A DNA stretch of 64,000 bases from Nonomuraea indica (lineage in GTDB: Bacteria > Actinomycetota > Actinomycetes > Streptosporangiales > Streptosporangiaceae): assembly GCF_002850745.1 (NCBI RefSeq), contig NZ_KZ559477.1, positions 1 to 64,000 of the forward strand, written 5' to 3'. The translations under genes were made by a program, and so were the position numbers. Positions 1 through 8,415 of this stretch are shown here, piece after piece. Within the stretch, counting starts at the first letter, position 1, and each line of letters starts with the position of its first letter. The notes beneath the pieces are model-generated. The model searched no databases. It was not told the DNA's origin and saw only the letters and a list, made by a program, of their open reading frames with translations.

Positions 1-1253
1 ACCAGCCCGGCACCGGTACCTTCACCAGCCGCGACACCGCCACCCTCACCCCCAACCCCTCGGTCCAGGCCAACCGCTACACCTACGCCAACGCCTCCCC
101 CCTCACCGGCATCGACCCCACCGGCCACTACACCGACCACCTCAGCAGAACCGGCGGCCCTGAGTATGACCTCAGCCGAGACCCACAAGAAGTCGCCGAA
201 TCCTACGCCCGCAACGGCATCATCATCAGCGGAGGCGGCGGCAGCAGCGGCCTATGCATTGGAAGAGCCTGCTCCAGAGATGACATAGGCGGCGGCGCCA
301 TGGGCTGCGACGCGGCCGGCTGCTTCGGGGTCATCATTACGTCATGGCTGCGTATCTACACCGATGACGAGGCCAAAAGGCGAGGTCTCATGCCCAATGG
401 CGAACCAGTGGACCAGCCCAACTTCTGGGACGCCAGCGAGAAGGTTCGCGAGACGTATTTGGCAGTCTGGAACCCTGAGTTGAGCAGCAAAGAGAAGGCG
501 TCGCTCTGGGTCTCTGTTGGTGGCCTTCGCAGCTTCAACCCCAGCCGAGTCAAGGTAAGTGCCAGCGGCAAAGCCTATTATTTGAGCAAGAAGGCGGGGA
601 AGGTAAGCGGATATTTCCCTCACCTTAACGACTATATGCTACTTCTTAAGTACAATAAGTACATAACCGAGGCCGCCAAGCGGCACGGCATTCATCCAAA
701 TGCTCTCGCGGCACTCTTGATCTATGAAGGCATTCATCTGGAGCCGAATGAAGGCCCTATCGTGAGTGTTGGTGTATGGCTATTCGGCGACAATGAAAAG
801 CAGGGATGGGGCCTATCGCAGCTGGAGGTATACAAAGTCAGAAAACTGCTGGATAAGTACTATAAGCGCGAGTATGATCAGCGTAAGATGAGCAATCGAG
901 ACATTGCAAACCTGATTACCAAAAACCCTCGGATGGCTATATCGCTGGCTGCTGCTCGTATGCGAGACGTGAAGGAAACCTACAGGATAACAGATTCGAC
1001 AACCGGGCGCCTGAGGCCACTCAATGACTGGGAGGCAACGCTCGCCTATTGCGGGTGTGTAGGGAACGCGGCTCAATTCCGAAAGTGGGCCGAAAGTGGC
1101 TACCAGGCCAGCAAGGCGCACTCGGGTCCTGCCCAGCGTCGATATGAAGCCTTCTTTGGGAAGGGCGCCTTCCAGGGGTGGGTAGATGATTCTGCGTCCG
1201 AGTACTGGCGTTGCGTCGCCCAGAAGTGCTATCCATTTACAACTGCGCAATAG
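1..1253 (+). CDS. RHS-repeat polymorphic toxin, C-terminal part with lysozyme-like toxin domain (5' end outside window)
   Basis: The reading frame is open from base 3 to the stop at 1251-1253, so the start lies upstream. The first ~45 residues end in the RHS-associated core signature NRYTYANASPLTGIDPTGH (bases about 78-137), which in this family marks the border between the conserved shell and a variable toxin tip. The tip is about 370 residues. Its middle (bases about 660-1085) looks like a lytic transglycosylase/goose-lysozyme fold: a helix followed by LLIYEG with a candidate catalytic Glu at bases 726-728, then GWGLSQL, then an NPRMAISLAAARM helix and DWEATLAYCG. From this I infer a peptidoglycan-cleaving effector. 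The tip is clearly lower in GC than neighbouring genes, which fits horizontal tip exchange. The next gene is a lipoprotein and probable immunity partner. The RHS assignment is firm; the muramidase assignment is moderate. Confidence 0.8.
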   Translation, partial: QPGTGTFTSRDTATLTPNPSVQANRYTYANASPLTGIDPTGHYTDHLSRTGGPEYDLSRDPQEVAESYARNGIIISGGGGSSGLCIGRACSRDDIGGGAMGCDAAGCFGVIITSWLRIYTDDEAKRRGLMPNGEPVDQPNFWDASEKVRETYLAVWNPELSSKEKASLWVSVGGLRSFNPSRVKVSASGKAYYLSKKAGKVSGYFPHLNDYMLLLKYNKYITEAAKRHGIHPNALAALLIYEGIHLEPNEGPIVSVGVWLFGDNEKQGWGLSQLEVYKVRKLLDKYYKREYDQRKMSNRDIANLITKNPRMAISLAAARMRDVKETYRITDSTTGRLRPLNDWEATLAYCGCVGNAAQFRKWAESGYQASKAHSGPAQRRYEAFFGKGAFQGWVDDSASEYWRCVAQKCYPFTTAQ

Positions 1254-1295
1254 TGCACAGTCTCTGAACTGAAATCGGACAGTAAGGTTAAGTTA

Positions 1296-1766
1296 TTGAA
1301 GAGAAACGTATTTGTGCGATGGGTGATCGCCCTAATATCGCCTCTTCTCCTCACTGGCTGCCTGTGGGGTGCCACACTAGACGTGGACGATGCAGTTACT
1401 CGCGATATGCGGAGCGCCGGCAAGGTCTTGGCCGAAACCAAAACCGAAGCCGTCTTTGACAGCACTACAGTAGTAACTCGAATCGTCATAGCTGATGTTG
1501 GCAGTTCAAACGCCGAGTCGGCACTGCTCGAAGCTACTAGGCGCCTGCAGGCGCGTGGGTGGAAAGTCTCCGACCGGCGCCCTGCGCAATGGGTTGAGAT
1601 GACTGCGAATGGGTGGCCGGACATCCAAATATCAATATTCAGTCCTAGCTTCTTCGTGTCCTCTGGCAAGCCTGAGCCTCAGGTCGAGAAAGCACTGCAG
1701 ACTGCTAGGGGTAAAGATGCCTCAGAGAACTTTGTAATCCTGGACGCGCATAGGATTGATGGATGA
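1296..1766 (+). CDS. putative lipoprotein, likely immunity protein for the RHS toxin
   Basis: A 156-residue protein starting at TTG, with an AAGG-like ribosome site about 10 bases upstream. It begins 42 bases after the toxin stop. Residues 1-21 form a lipoprotein signal peptide (MKRN, a hydrophobic stretch, then lipobox LLTGC with Cys22), so the mature protein should be anchored outside the membrane. The rest (VDDAVTRDMRSAGKVLAETK..., LLEATRRLQARGWKVSDRRP) has no family I recognise. Position directly after the toxin tip, the same low GC and extracytoplasmic placement all fit an immunity protein that blocks a cell-wall-degrading toxin. That function is inferred from context only. Confidence 0.65.
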   Translation: MKRNVFVRWVIALISPLLLTGCLWGATLDVDDAVTRDMRSAGKVLAETKTEAVFDSTTVVTRIVIADVGSSNAESALLEATRRLQARGWKVSDRRPAQWVEMTANGWPDIQISIFSPSFFVSSGKPEPQVEKALQTARGKDASENFVILDAHRIDG

Positions 1767-2269
1767 CGTATTAAGGATAGCCCAACTGTATCAGGCGCAA
1801 GAACAATTCGCACTTCATCCCGTATCGGACATCCTCGACACTGAGAGTGGGACACGCCATCTCTTGCGTCGGACAGGCTTTCACGTTCACCCCTCGTCCT
1901 ACCAGGCAATGACCGTCCACGTGTGCCCGATCGCTAACCCCACCAGAGCGGTCGCGGGCAGTGGGCTGGCGGACGCGCCGCTGAGCTGAGGGCCGGGCAT
2001 CCTCGTTCCAGGGGCTCATGATGTGATCAGCTTGCAGCTGGGCGGCTCGTCGCGAAGGCGGCGCGTGAGCTGGTCGCGGCCGCGCAGCGGTGGGCGGTGC
2101 GCCGGTTCCGCGTGGCCGAGTCGGACCAGTCGTGGCCGCGGCCCCCGTCTTCGCCCGCCCTGCGGGGAACGAGCCATACGGACGGCATGGAGAGGAAAAA
2201 GGGCAGGCGGACGCCCGCCCGGTGTGCCACTATTCGCCTGGCATGTACCGGGGTCTGGTGGGAGGCGCT
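1767..2269. other. gene-poor junction, possible gene remnant
   Basis: No convincing gene. Up to about 2019 the base composition is as low in GC as the toxin locus; beyond that it switches sharply to the high-GC style of the chromosome. Bases 2025-2160 on the + strand keep an open frame reading DQLAAGRLVAKAARELVAAA, which looks like the C-terminal tail of a lost gene with no start. The switch suggests a recombination boundary. Confidence 0.4.
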
Positions 2270-3091
2270 GTGTCCGGCATCGTCGGCGTGCACGGGATCG
2301 GCAAGTACGACTACTTCGTGGCCGCCGGCAACTCTGCCTCCGGCGCGGCCGAGGCGATGCGCCGCAAGTGGGATCGTTACCTGCACGCGGCCCTCGGCGG
2401 GGAGCCCCGGCCGTACCTCAGCGACGTCGCCTACTACGCGCACCTCCTGCACGACGGCCGGCCGCGCTCCGCCGATCCGCGGCAGCTCGTCGCGATGGAG
2501 GCGCCCGCGCACCAGGTGCTCGCCGGCTGGGCCCGGCAGCTCGGCGTGGGCGAGCACGTCACGGGGGCGCTCAGGACGTTCACCGGCTGGCTGCTGACCC
2601 GGCTCGACAGCAGGTCGGCGGCGTTCGCCGCGCTGTTCGCGCCGGAGGTGGCGGCCTACCTGACCGACGCGGGCAGGCGCGAGAGCTGCCGCGACGCCGT
2701 CGCCGGCACGATCCGCCGCAACAATCCCCGCGTGGTGATCGCGCACTCCCTCGGCAGCGTCGTCGCCTACGAGGCGCTCTGGTCCGACCCCGGCCTGAAG
2801 GTGGAGCTGCTGGTCACCCTGGGCAGCCCGCTCGGCATGCGCGACGTCGTCTTCGAGCGCCTGCTGCCCGCGCCGGTCAACGGACGTGGCGAGCGGCCCC
2901 CCGGCGTGGCCCGCTGGGTGAACATCGCCGACAAGGACGACATCGCCGCCATCCCGCCCGGCCTGTGCGACAGCTTCTCCGGGGTGGACCACGAGGAACT
3001 GGTCGACCTCGACTGGATCGACTTCCACACCGCCGGCAAGTACCTGGGCTGCCCCGCCATCACGTCGCATCTGCGACCATTCCTCGTATGA
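2270..3091 (+). CDS. alpha/beta hydrolase-fold protein
   Basis: 273 residues from a GTG start preceded by GGGAGG six bases upstream; in-frame upstream ATG codons at 2243 and 2090 lack a comparable site and would add a non-conserved leader. The protein opens with an oxyanion-hole-like strand (GIVGVHGIGKYDYF) and carries the nucleophile elbow AHSLGSVVAYEAL (G-x-S-x-G type) near the middle. Late candidates for the acid and histidine are in NIADKDDIAAIP and DWIDFHTAGKYL. This resembles actinobacterial serine-hydrolase/lipase-like proteins of unknown substrate. Its stop overlaps the start of the next gene by four bases (ATGA), so the two are probably co-translated. Confidence 0.75.
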   Translation: MSGIVGVHGIGKYDYFVAAGNSASGAAEAMRRKWDRYLHAALGGEPRPYLSDVAYYAHLLHDGRPRSADPRQLVAMEAPAHQVLAGWARQLGVGEHVTGALRTFTGWLLTRLDSRSAAFAALFAPEVAAYLTDAGRRESCRDAVAGTIRRNNPRVVIAHSLGSVVAYEALWSDPGLKVELLVTLGSPLGMRDVVFERLLPAPVNGRGERPPGVARWVNIADKDDIAAIPPGLCDSFSGVDHEELVDLDWIDFHTAGKYLGCPAITSHLRPFLV

Positions 3092-3669
3092 CGTGGATCG
3101 TGTTCGACTACGGCAACGTCCTGTCCCTCGACCAGCCCGACGCCGAGGTCGAGGCGATGGCGCGCACGGCCGGCATCGACCTGGAGACGTTCCGGGCCGG
3201 CTACTGGAAGCACCGCCTCGACTACGACCGGGGCTCGCTGACCGACGCGGACTACTGGTCGGCGGTGCTGGGCCGGTCCGCCGGCCCAGCGGAGATCGAC
3301 CGGCTGAGCGCGCTCGACGTGGCGAGCTGGTCGCACCCGGACGAGGGCACGGTGGCCATCCTGCGTGAGCTGATGGCGGCCGGCACCGCCGTGGCGCTGC
3401 TGTCCAACGCCCCCGCCCGCACCGCCGACGGGCTCGACCGGCTGCCATGGATCGCCGCCATCCCGCACCGCGTCTACAGCGGCCGGATCGGGCTGGTCAA
3501 ACCCGGCCGGGACATCTACGACCACCTCGCCGACCGGCTCGGCGCGCATCCCGCCGACATCGTGTTCATCGACGACCGGCCCGAGAACGTCGAGGGTGCC
3601 CGGCTCGCCGGCATGACCGGCGTCCCCTTCACCACCGCCGCCGCCCTGCGCCACGCCCTCGCCCTCTAG
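3088..3669 (+). CDS. HAD-superfamily hydrolase, YihX-like
   Basis: 193 residues, starting inside the stop of the hydrolase gene (ATGA overlap). Motif I is FDYGNVLS, with the nucleophile Asp but Gly-Asn in place of the second Asp. That form is typical of the YihX/glucose-1-phosphatase branch of HAD subfamily IA (DLGNV-type motif). Motif II is LLSNAP, motif III GLVKPGRDIYDHL with the conserved Lys, and motif IV FIDDRPENVEGA. The length fits a single-domain small-molecule phosphatase with a helical cap. The substrate cannot be read from the sequence. Confidence 0.85.
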   Translation: MTWIVFDYGNVLSLDQPDAEVEAMARTAGIDLETFRAGYWKHRLDYDRGSLTDADYWSAVLGRSAGPAEIDRLSALDVASWSHPDEGTVAILRELMAAGTAVALLSNAPARTADGLDRLPWIAAIPHRVYSGRIGLVKPGRDIYDHLADRLGAHPADIVFIDDRPENVEGARLAGMTGVPFTTAAALRHALAL

Positions 3670-3864
3670 GCCCACGCCGGAGAACCAGTCCCGCCGTCGC
3701 GCGCGTCCGCCCTCGCGCGGGCCCGTCGCCTCCGGACCCCGTAGCTCGCGGTTCGTCCTCGAAAGCCGGCCCGGGAGGCCGTCCCCGCTCCCTGACGGAC
3801 GCTGTTCACGTGGACGTGCCCCCGCCGTCATGGCGGGGTCAGCCGGGCCGGACATACCTGGAGC

Positions 3865-5397
3865 GTGGACCGCAGATCCTTCCTCGCGGCGGCGACCGCG
3901 GGCCTTCTCACCGGCACCGGCCCCCTCACCTCAGCCGGCGCCTCGGCCGGCACGTCCAGGGCGCTGAAGGGCGACCCGTTCACCCTCGGCGTCGCCTCCG
4001 GCGACCCTTCGGCGGACGGGTTCGTGCTCTGGACCCGTCTCGCCCTCGACCCGCTCGGCGGCGACGGACGCGGCGGCATGCCCTCCCGCGACGTGGAGGT
4101 CGACTGGCAGGTCGCCGCCGACGAGCGCTTCTCCTCGATCGTCCGGTCCGGCACGGTCACCGCCCGGGCCGGCGCCGCGCACAGCGTGCACGTCGAGCTC
4201 GACGGCCTGCGACCGGGCACGCCGTACCACTACCGCTTCCGCGCCCAGGGGCGGGTCTCGCCCGCCGGCCGCACCATGACCACACCGGAGGGGGAGCGGC
4301 CGCTGGCCTTCGCCGTCGCCGCGTGCGCCCACTACGAGCACGGCTTCTACACCGCCTACCGGCGGCTCGCCGAGGAGGAGCCCGACCTGGTGGTCTTCCT
4401 CGGCGACTACCTGTACGAGTACGGCCCGAGCGGCTACACCGCGCTCGCCGGCCGGGTCCGCTCCCACACGCCCGGCAAGTGCGCCACGCTGGCCGACTAC
4501 CGGCTGCGGCACGCCCAGTACAAGAGCGACCCCGACCTGCAGCGCGCGCACGCCACGGCGCCGTGGCTGGTGGCCTTCGACGACCACGAGGTGGAGAACA
4601 ACTGGGCCGGGCCCGTCTCCAGCACCGCGGCCCCCGCCTTCGACCGCCGCCGCGCCGACGCCTTCCGCGCCTACTACGAGAACATGCCGCTCCGCCGCGC
4701 GTCACTCAGGGGCACCGCGCTCCAGGTGAACCGGCGCGTCTCCTGGGGCACGCTCGCCCGCTTCCACCTGCTCGACACCCGCCAGTTCCGCGACGACCAG
4801 GCATGCCTCGACGGCGTGCGGGCCGGCTGCGACGAGCGGCTGGACGAGGGGCGTACGCTGCTCGGCGCCGGCCAGTGGCGCTGGCTGGAGGACGGCCTGC
4901 GCGGCTCCGCCGCCCGCTGGAACCTGCTCGGCCAGCAGATCATGGTGGCCCACCGCGACTACAAGGCGGGGCCCGGCCGGGAGGTGAACCTCGACTCCTG
5001 GGACGGCTACGCGCCCGAACGCGCCCGGCTGCTCGGCACGCTCGCGGCCAGCTCCAACCCGGTGGTGCTGACCGGTGACGCCCACATGCACCACCTGGCC
5101 GACCTCAAGGCCGACACCGACGACCCCGACTCCCCGGTGGTCGCCCGCGAGCTGGTGGCCTCCTCGATCGCCAGCGACGGCGACGGCTACCGCGACAGGA
5201 CGTGGATCGCCGAGTCGATGGCCGAGAACCCGCACATCTCCTACATCGACCAGCGGCGCGGCTACATCATGGCCCGGCTGACCCGCGACGACCTGTCGGT
5301 GGCGTACCGGACTCTGGACTACATCTCCCGCAGGGGCGCCCCCGCCCGCACCGCGCACCGCGTCAAGATCCCGTCGGCGGAGCAGTCGCGCGCCTGA
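3865..5397 (+). CDS. phoD: PhoD-family alkaline phosphatase, Tat-exported
   Basis: 510 residues from a GTG start chosen because it places the twin-arginine motif DRRSFLAAA at residue 2, followed by a hydrophobic stretch and an Ala-rich cleavage region (~residue 30). The N-terminal PhoD domain follows (FTLGVASGDPSADGFVLWTRL). Metal-site motifs are visible: FAVAACAHYEHGFYTAY, VVFLGDYLYEYG, AFDDHEVENNW and VVLTGDAHMHHLADL. PhoD enzymes are secreted Ca/Fe-dependent phosphomono- and diesterases that release phosphate under phosphate limitation. No PHO box was identified upstream. The gene converges on the FG-GAP gene. Confidence 0.9.
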   Translation: MDRRSFLAAATAGLLTGTGPLTSAGASAGTSRALKGDPFTLGVASGDPSADGFVLWTRLALDPLGGDGRGGMPSRDVEVDWQVAADERFSSIVRSGTVTARAGAAHSVHVELDGLRPGTPYHYRFRAQGRVSPAGRTMTTPEGERPLAFAVAACAHYEHGFYTAYRRLAEEEPDLVVFLGDYLYEYGPSGYTALAGRVRSHTPGKCATLADYRLRHAQYKSDPDLQRAHATAPWLVAFDDHEVENNWAGPVSSTAAPAFDRRRADAFRAYYENMPLRRASLRGTALQVNRRVSWGTLARFHLLDTRQFRDDQACLDGVRAGCDERLDEGRTLLGAGQWRWLEDGLRGSAARWNLLGQQIMVAHRDYKAGPGREVNLDSWDGYAPERARLLGTLAASSNPVVLTGDAHMHHLADLKADTDDPDSPVVARELVASSIASDGDGYRDRTWIAESMAENPHISYIDQRRGYIMARLTRDDLSVAYRTLDYISRRGAPARTAHRVKIPSAEQSRA

Positions 5398-5485
5398 CCG
5401 TCCGCCGGGAGAGACCTGCGGATCGGTTCGGGGTCCGGCTCGGCCCGGCGGTGGGCCGAGCCCCCGCGGGACGGGACGGGCGAAG

Positions 5486-5587
5486 CGGGTCAGGCCAGGG
5501 CGTAGCCGTACAGCCCGAAGCGGTCAGGCCAGGGCGTAGCCGTACAGCCCGTAGCGGGTCAGGCCAGGGCGTAGCCGTACAGCCCGG
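5486..5587. repeat. tandem triplication of the 3' end of the FG-GAP gene
   Basis: Three near-identical copies of TCAGGCCAGGGCGTAGCCGT plus the following eight bases start at 5490, 5524 and 5559 (period 34-35 bp). The copy at 5559 contains the stop and last eight codons (GLYGYALA) of the minus-strand FG-GAP gene. The other two copies lie downstream of that stop and each repeats the same codons plus a stop. Confidence 0.9.
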
Positions 5588-6923
5588 AGCCCGTCCCCAG
5601 TTTGCGGGCCGTACCGGGACGCACCCCCGCGTACGGGCCGGGCCTGCGCACCCCCGGCACGTACGACACCACGCCCTGGTCGGGGTCGGCCACCACCAGC
5701 CCGTCCACCCGTCCCTTCCCCGGCGCGCGCCCGCCGGGGACCGCGGCCGGCACCCAGCCGCGCCCCTTGACCACCACGTCACCCCGCCGCGTCAGCCCGC
5801 CGGAGCGCCCCGCGGCCAGCACCTGCACCGCGTTCTCGCCCGGCACCCCGACCGCCAGCTCGTCGTCGCCGTCGCCGTTGAAGTCACCGGTCGCCAGCGC
5901 CGCGCCGAACCGGTCGTAGTAGCGCGGTTCGCCCTTGAGCAGCCGCTGCGTCCACATCTCGCTGCGCGCCCCCCGCAACCCGGCACGCCCCCCGTACACC
6001 ACGTGGACCGCGCCGTCCCCGTAGTCCATGGCCCGCTGCCGGGCGCTGAGCCCCTCGCCCGGCACCCCGACGGCGAGGTCGTCCCGCCCGTCGGCGTCGA
6101 GGTCGCCGGTGGCCAGCGCCGCGCCGAACCCGTCCCACTTCTCCGCCGCCCCCTTCACGCCGGGGCTGCTCTGCGTGAGCGTGAGCGATCGCCGCCGCTT
6201 CGGGTCGAGCACGGTGACCGAACCCTGGCCGTCGTGCGTCACGGTGTCGGCGGGCGCCCCCACGGCGAGCTCGTCCCGGCCGTCGCCGTCGAAGTCGCCC
6301 GCCGCCAGCGCCGCGCCCCACTGGTCGGTGACCCCGGCCGCCTGCCGCACCCAGCGCGTCCGCTGCGTGATCTCCTGCCGGTCGCGGCCCTTCATCCAGT
6401 GGACGACGACCGACCCGCCCCTGCCCCGCGTCGGCGCCCCCACGGCCAGCTCGTCGTCGCCGTCGCCGTCCAGGTCGCCCGCCGCCAGCGCGGCGCCGAA
6501 CCGGTCGCTCGACGGCCTGGGCAGCGTCAGCCGTCCTTCCCGCCGCAGCCCCTCCGGCGAGCCGTGGAACAGCTCGACGGCGCCGTTGCCGTCGGCGCCG
6601 GGCACCCGCTCGCCGGCGAACTCCTCGGACACGCCGACGGCCAGGTCGGCGCACCCGTCGCCGTCGAACTCGCCCACCGCCAGCGCCGAGCCGAACGCGT
6701 CTCCCGGCTCCGGCTCCTCCTGGACGAGCTTCACCGTCCGGCCGTCCCCGTACAGCACGGTGACCGAGCCGGTCCGCCGGTCGTCGTACGGAGCGGCCAC
6801 GACGAGGTCGGCGCGGCCGTCGCCGTCGAAGTCGGACGGGGTGCCGTCGCACGGCCGGGCGGCGGCGTGCGCCGTACCGGTGGCCAGGGGGAGGACCAGG
6901 CAGGCGGCGAGCAGTGCGTTCAT
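5559..6923 (-). CDS. secreted FG-GAP / integrin-alpha-type beta-propeller repeat protein
   Basis: 454 residues. The N-terminus is a classical signal peptide (MNALLAACLVLPLATGTAHA). Six Ca-binding-like FG-GAP blades follow: DFDGDGRADLVVAAP, EFDGDGCADLAVGV, DLDGDGDDELAVGAP, DFDGDGRDELAVGAP, DLDADGRDDLAVGVP and DFNGDGDDELAVGVP, each ending in a strand like GSVTVLYG. A degenerate seventh blade (GLVVADPDQGVVSYVPG) would close the propeller. Such proteins are extracellular and bind ligands or partners; the ligand here is unknown. The 3' end is tandemly duplicated just beyond the stop. Confidence 0.88.
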   Translation of the reverse strand: MNALLAACLVLPLATGTAHAAARPCDGTPSDFDGDGRADLVVAAPYDDRRTGSVTVLYGDGRTVKLVQEEPEPGDAFGSALAVGEFDGDGCADLAVGVSEEFAGERVPGADGNGAVELFHGSPEGLRREGRLTLPRPSSDRFGAALAAGDLDGDGDDELAVGAPTRGRGGSVVVHWMKGRDRQEITQRTRWVRQAAGVTDQWGAALAAGDFDGDGRDELAVGAPADTVTHDGQGSVTVLDPKRRRSLTLTQSSPGVKGAAEKWDGFGAALATGDLDADGRDDLAVGVPGEGLSARQRAMDYGDGAVHVVYGGRAGLRGARSEMWTQRLLKGEPRYYDRFGAALATGDFNGDGDDELAVGVPGENAVQVLAAGRSGGLTRRGDVVVKGRGWVPAAVPGGRAPGKGRVDGLVVADPDQGVVSYVPGVRRPGPYAGVRPGTARKLGTGSGLYGYALA

Positions 6924-7091
6924 GCCTCCAGTGATGTCCGGCCGGGTGAAACCCGGCCTGAACGGCCCGCGAACGCTCCCCGAGGTCCTGATGCACATCG
7001 GTGCGGGCCGCCGCGGGGGGCAGCGGACGGGCAGCGGACGGGCACCGGGATCCGTGGCGGGACCGGCGAAGGAACGTGCCAGGATAGGCCC

Positions 7092-8336
7092 GTGGACATC
7101 GATCTCGCGGACATCGATCTCGCCGACCTGGACTTCTGGCGCAAACCGCTCAAAGAACGGCACGAGGCGTTCGCCCGGCTCCGGCAGCTGGAGCACCCGG
7201 TGTTCTTCCCCGAGAAGAAGGTGCCGCTGCTGCGTTCCGGCAAGGGCTTCTACGCCCTCGTCCGCCACGCCGACGTGGTGGAGGCGAGCCGCAACGCCAA
7301 GGTCTTCTCCAGCGAGCCGGCCGTCACCAACCCGGAGCCGCCGGGCTGGGTCAAGCAGGTGTTCGGCGAGTCGATGGTCAACATGGACGACCCCCGCCAC
7401 GCCCGGCTGCGCCGCATCGTCACCCGCTCGTTCAGCCCCCGCATGCTGGCCGGGCTGCAGAGCGACATCGAGGCGGCCTGCACGCGCATCGTCGACGACG
7501 TCGTCAAGGACGGCCCGCGCGACTTCGTGCACCAGGTGGCCGCCCGGCTGCCCATCCACGTCATCTGCGACATGCTCGACATCCCGCAGGAGCTGCGCGC
7601 CAAGGTCCACCAGCACGTCGACGTCTCCACCGCCTACACCGGCGTCCGCCCGAGCCTGGCCCGCAGCGTCCAGCTCGCCGGCCAGAACATGCTGGCCCTG
7701 CTGGCCCTGCAGCGCATGGTCATCAAGCTCGGCCACGAGCGCGCCGCCGCCCCGGCCGGCGACCTCATCTCGCTGCTCGTCACCGCCAACCCCGACGGCG
7801 AGAAGCTGACCGACAAGGAGCTGGGCTCGTTCTTCGCCCTGCTGCTGGTGGCCGGCAACGAGACCGCCCGCAACACGATGGCCCACGGCATCAAGCTGCT
7901 CACCGACAACCCGGCGCAGCGCGAGCTGCTGCTGAGCGACTTCGACGGCCACATCAACGGCGCCATCGAGGAGATGGTCCGCCACGTCTCGCCCATCATC
8001 CAGTTCAGGCGCACGGTGACCGAGGACTACTCCCTGCGTGGCCTGGAGCTGAAGAAGGGCGACAAGGTCGTGCTGTTCTACGGCTCGGCCAACCGTGACG
8101 AGAGCGTCTTCCCCGACCCCGACACGTTCGACATCACCCGCGACACCAAGCCGCACGTCGGCTTCGGCGGGCCGGGACCGCACTTCTGCCTGGGTGCCAA
8201 CCTGGCCAGGCAGGAGATGCGCACGATGTTCCGCGAGCTGCTGACGAGACTGCCCGGCATCCGGTCGGTCGGCGAGCCGGAACTGCTGCTGTCCAACTTC
8301 GACAACAGCGTCCGCAGCCAGCCGTTCACGTTCTGA
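7092..8336 (+). CDS. cytochrome P450
   Basis: 414 residues from a GTG start; the region upstream belongs to the opposite strand. All P450 landmarks are present: the I-helix oxygen-activation motif LLLVAGNETARNT, the K-helix ExxR in EEMVRHVSP, and the heme-binding loop GFGGPGPHFCLGA with the proximal Cys at about residue 366. The N-terminus has no membrane anchor, as in soluble bacterial class I P450s. FWRKPLKERHEAFARLR and the overall layout resemble the CYP124/125/142-like steroid/fatty-acid group, but I cannot assign a family. No ferredoxin gene lies next to it, so electrons must come from a partner elsewhere. Confidence 0.92.
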   Translation: MDIDLADIDLADLDFWRKPLKERHEAFARLRQLEHPVFFPEKKVPLLRSGKGFYALVRHADVVEASRNAKVFSSEPAVTNPEPPGWVKQVFGESMVNMDDPRHARLRRIVTRSFSPRMLAGLQSDIEAACTRIVDDVVKDGPRDFVHQVAARLPIHVICDMLDIPQELRAKVHQHVDVSTAYTGVRPSLARSVQLAGQNMLALLALQRMVIKLGHERAAAPAGDLISLLVTANPDGEKLTDKELGSFFALLLVAGNETARNTMAHGIKLLTDNPAQRELLLSDFDGHINGAIEEMVRHVSPIIQFRRTVTEDYSLRGLELKKGDKVVLFYGSANRDESVFPDPDTFDITRDTKPHVGFGGPGPHFCLGANLARQEMRTMFRELLTRLPGIRSVGEPELLLSNFDNSVRSQPFTF

Positions 8337-8415
8337 CCGGCCGGGGCCGATCCGGCGGGCTGATCCGCGTGCTGATCGGGCGTGCTCGAGCGACGGGCTG
8401 ACCCGGCGCGGCCGG

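Noticed and set aside
1756..1989. 77-codon ORF after the lipoprotein, considered as a second immunity gene
   Set aside because: It has no ribosome site, overlaps the lipoprotein end and shows no coding pattern; possibly non-coding or mobile-element debris.
2023..3448. Long open frames on both strands over the hydrolase/HAD genes
   Set aside because: They are Arg/Pro/Ala-rich shadows of GC-rich coding DNA without domains or ribosome sites.
5486..5587. Three evenly spaced repeats considered as a mini CRISPR or att-like array
   Set aside because: The units are back-to-back duplications of the FG-GAP gene end, with no spacers or integrase.
5559..8183. One 874-codon minus-strand frame spanning the P450 and FG-GAP genes
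   Set aside because: Only the part from 6923 downward has a signal peptide and FG-GAP repeats; the rest is antisense to a clear P450.
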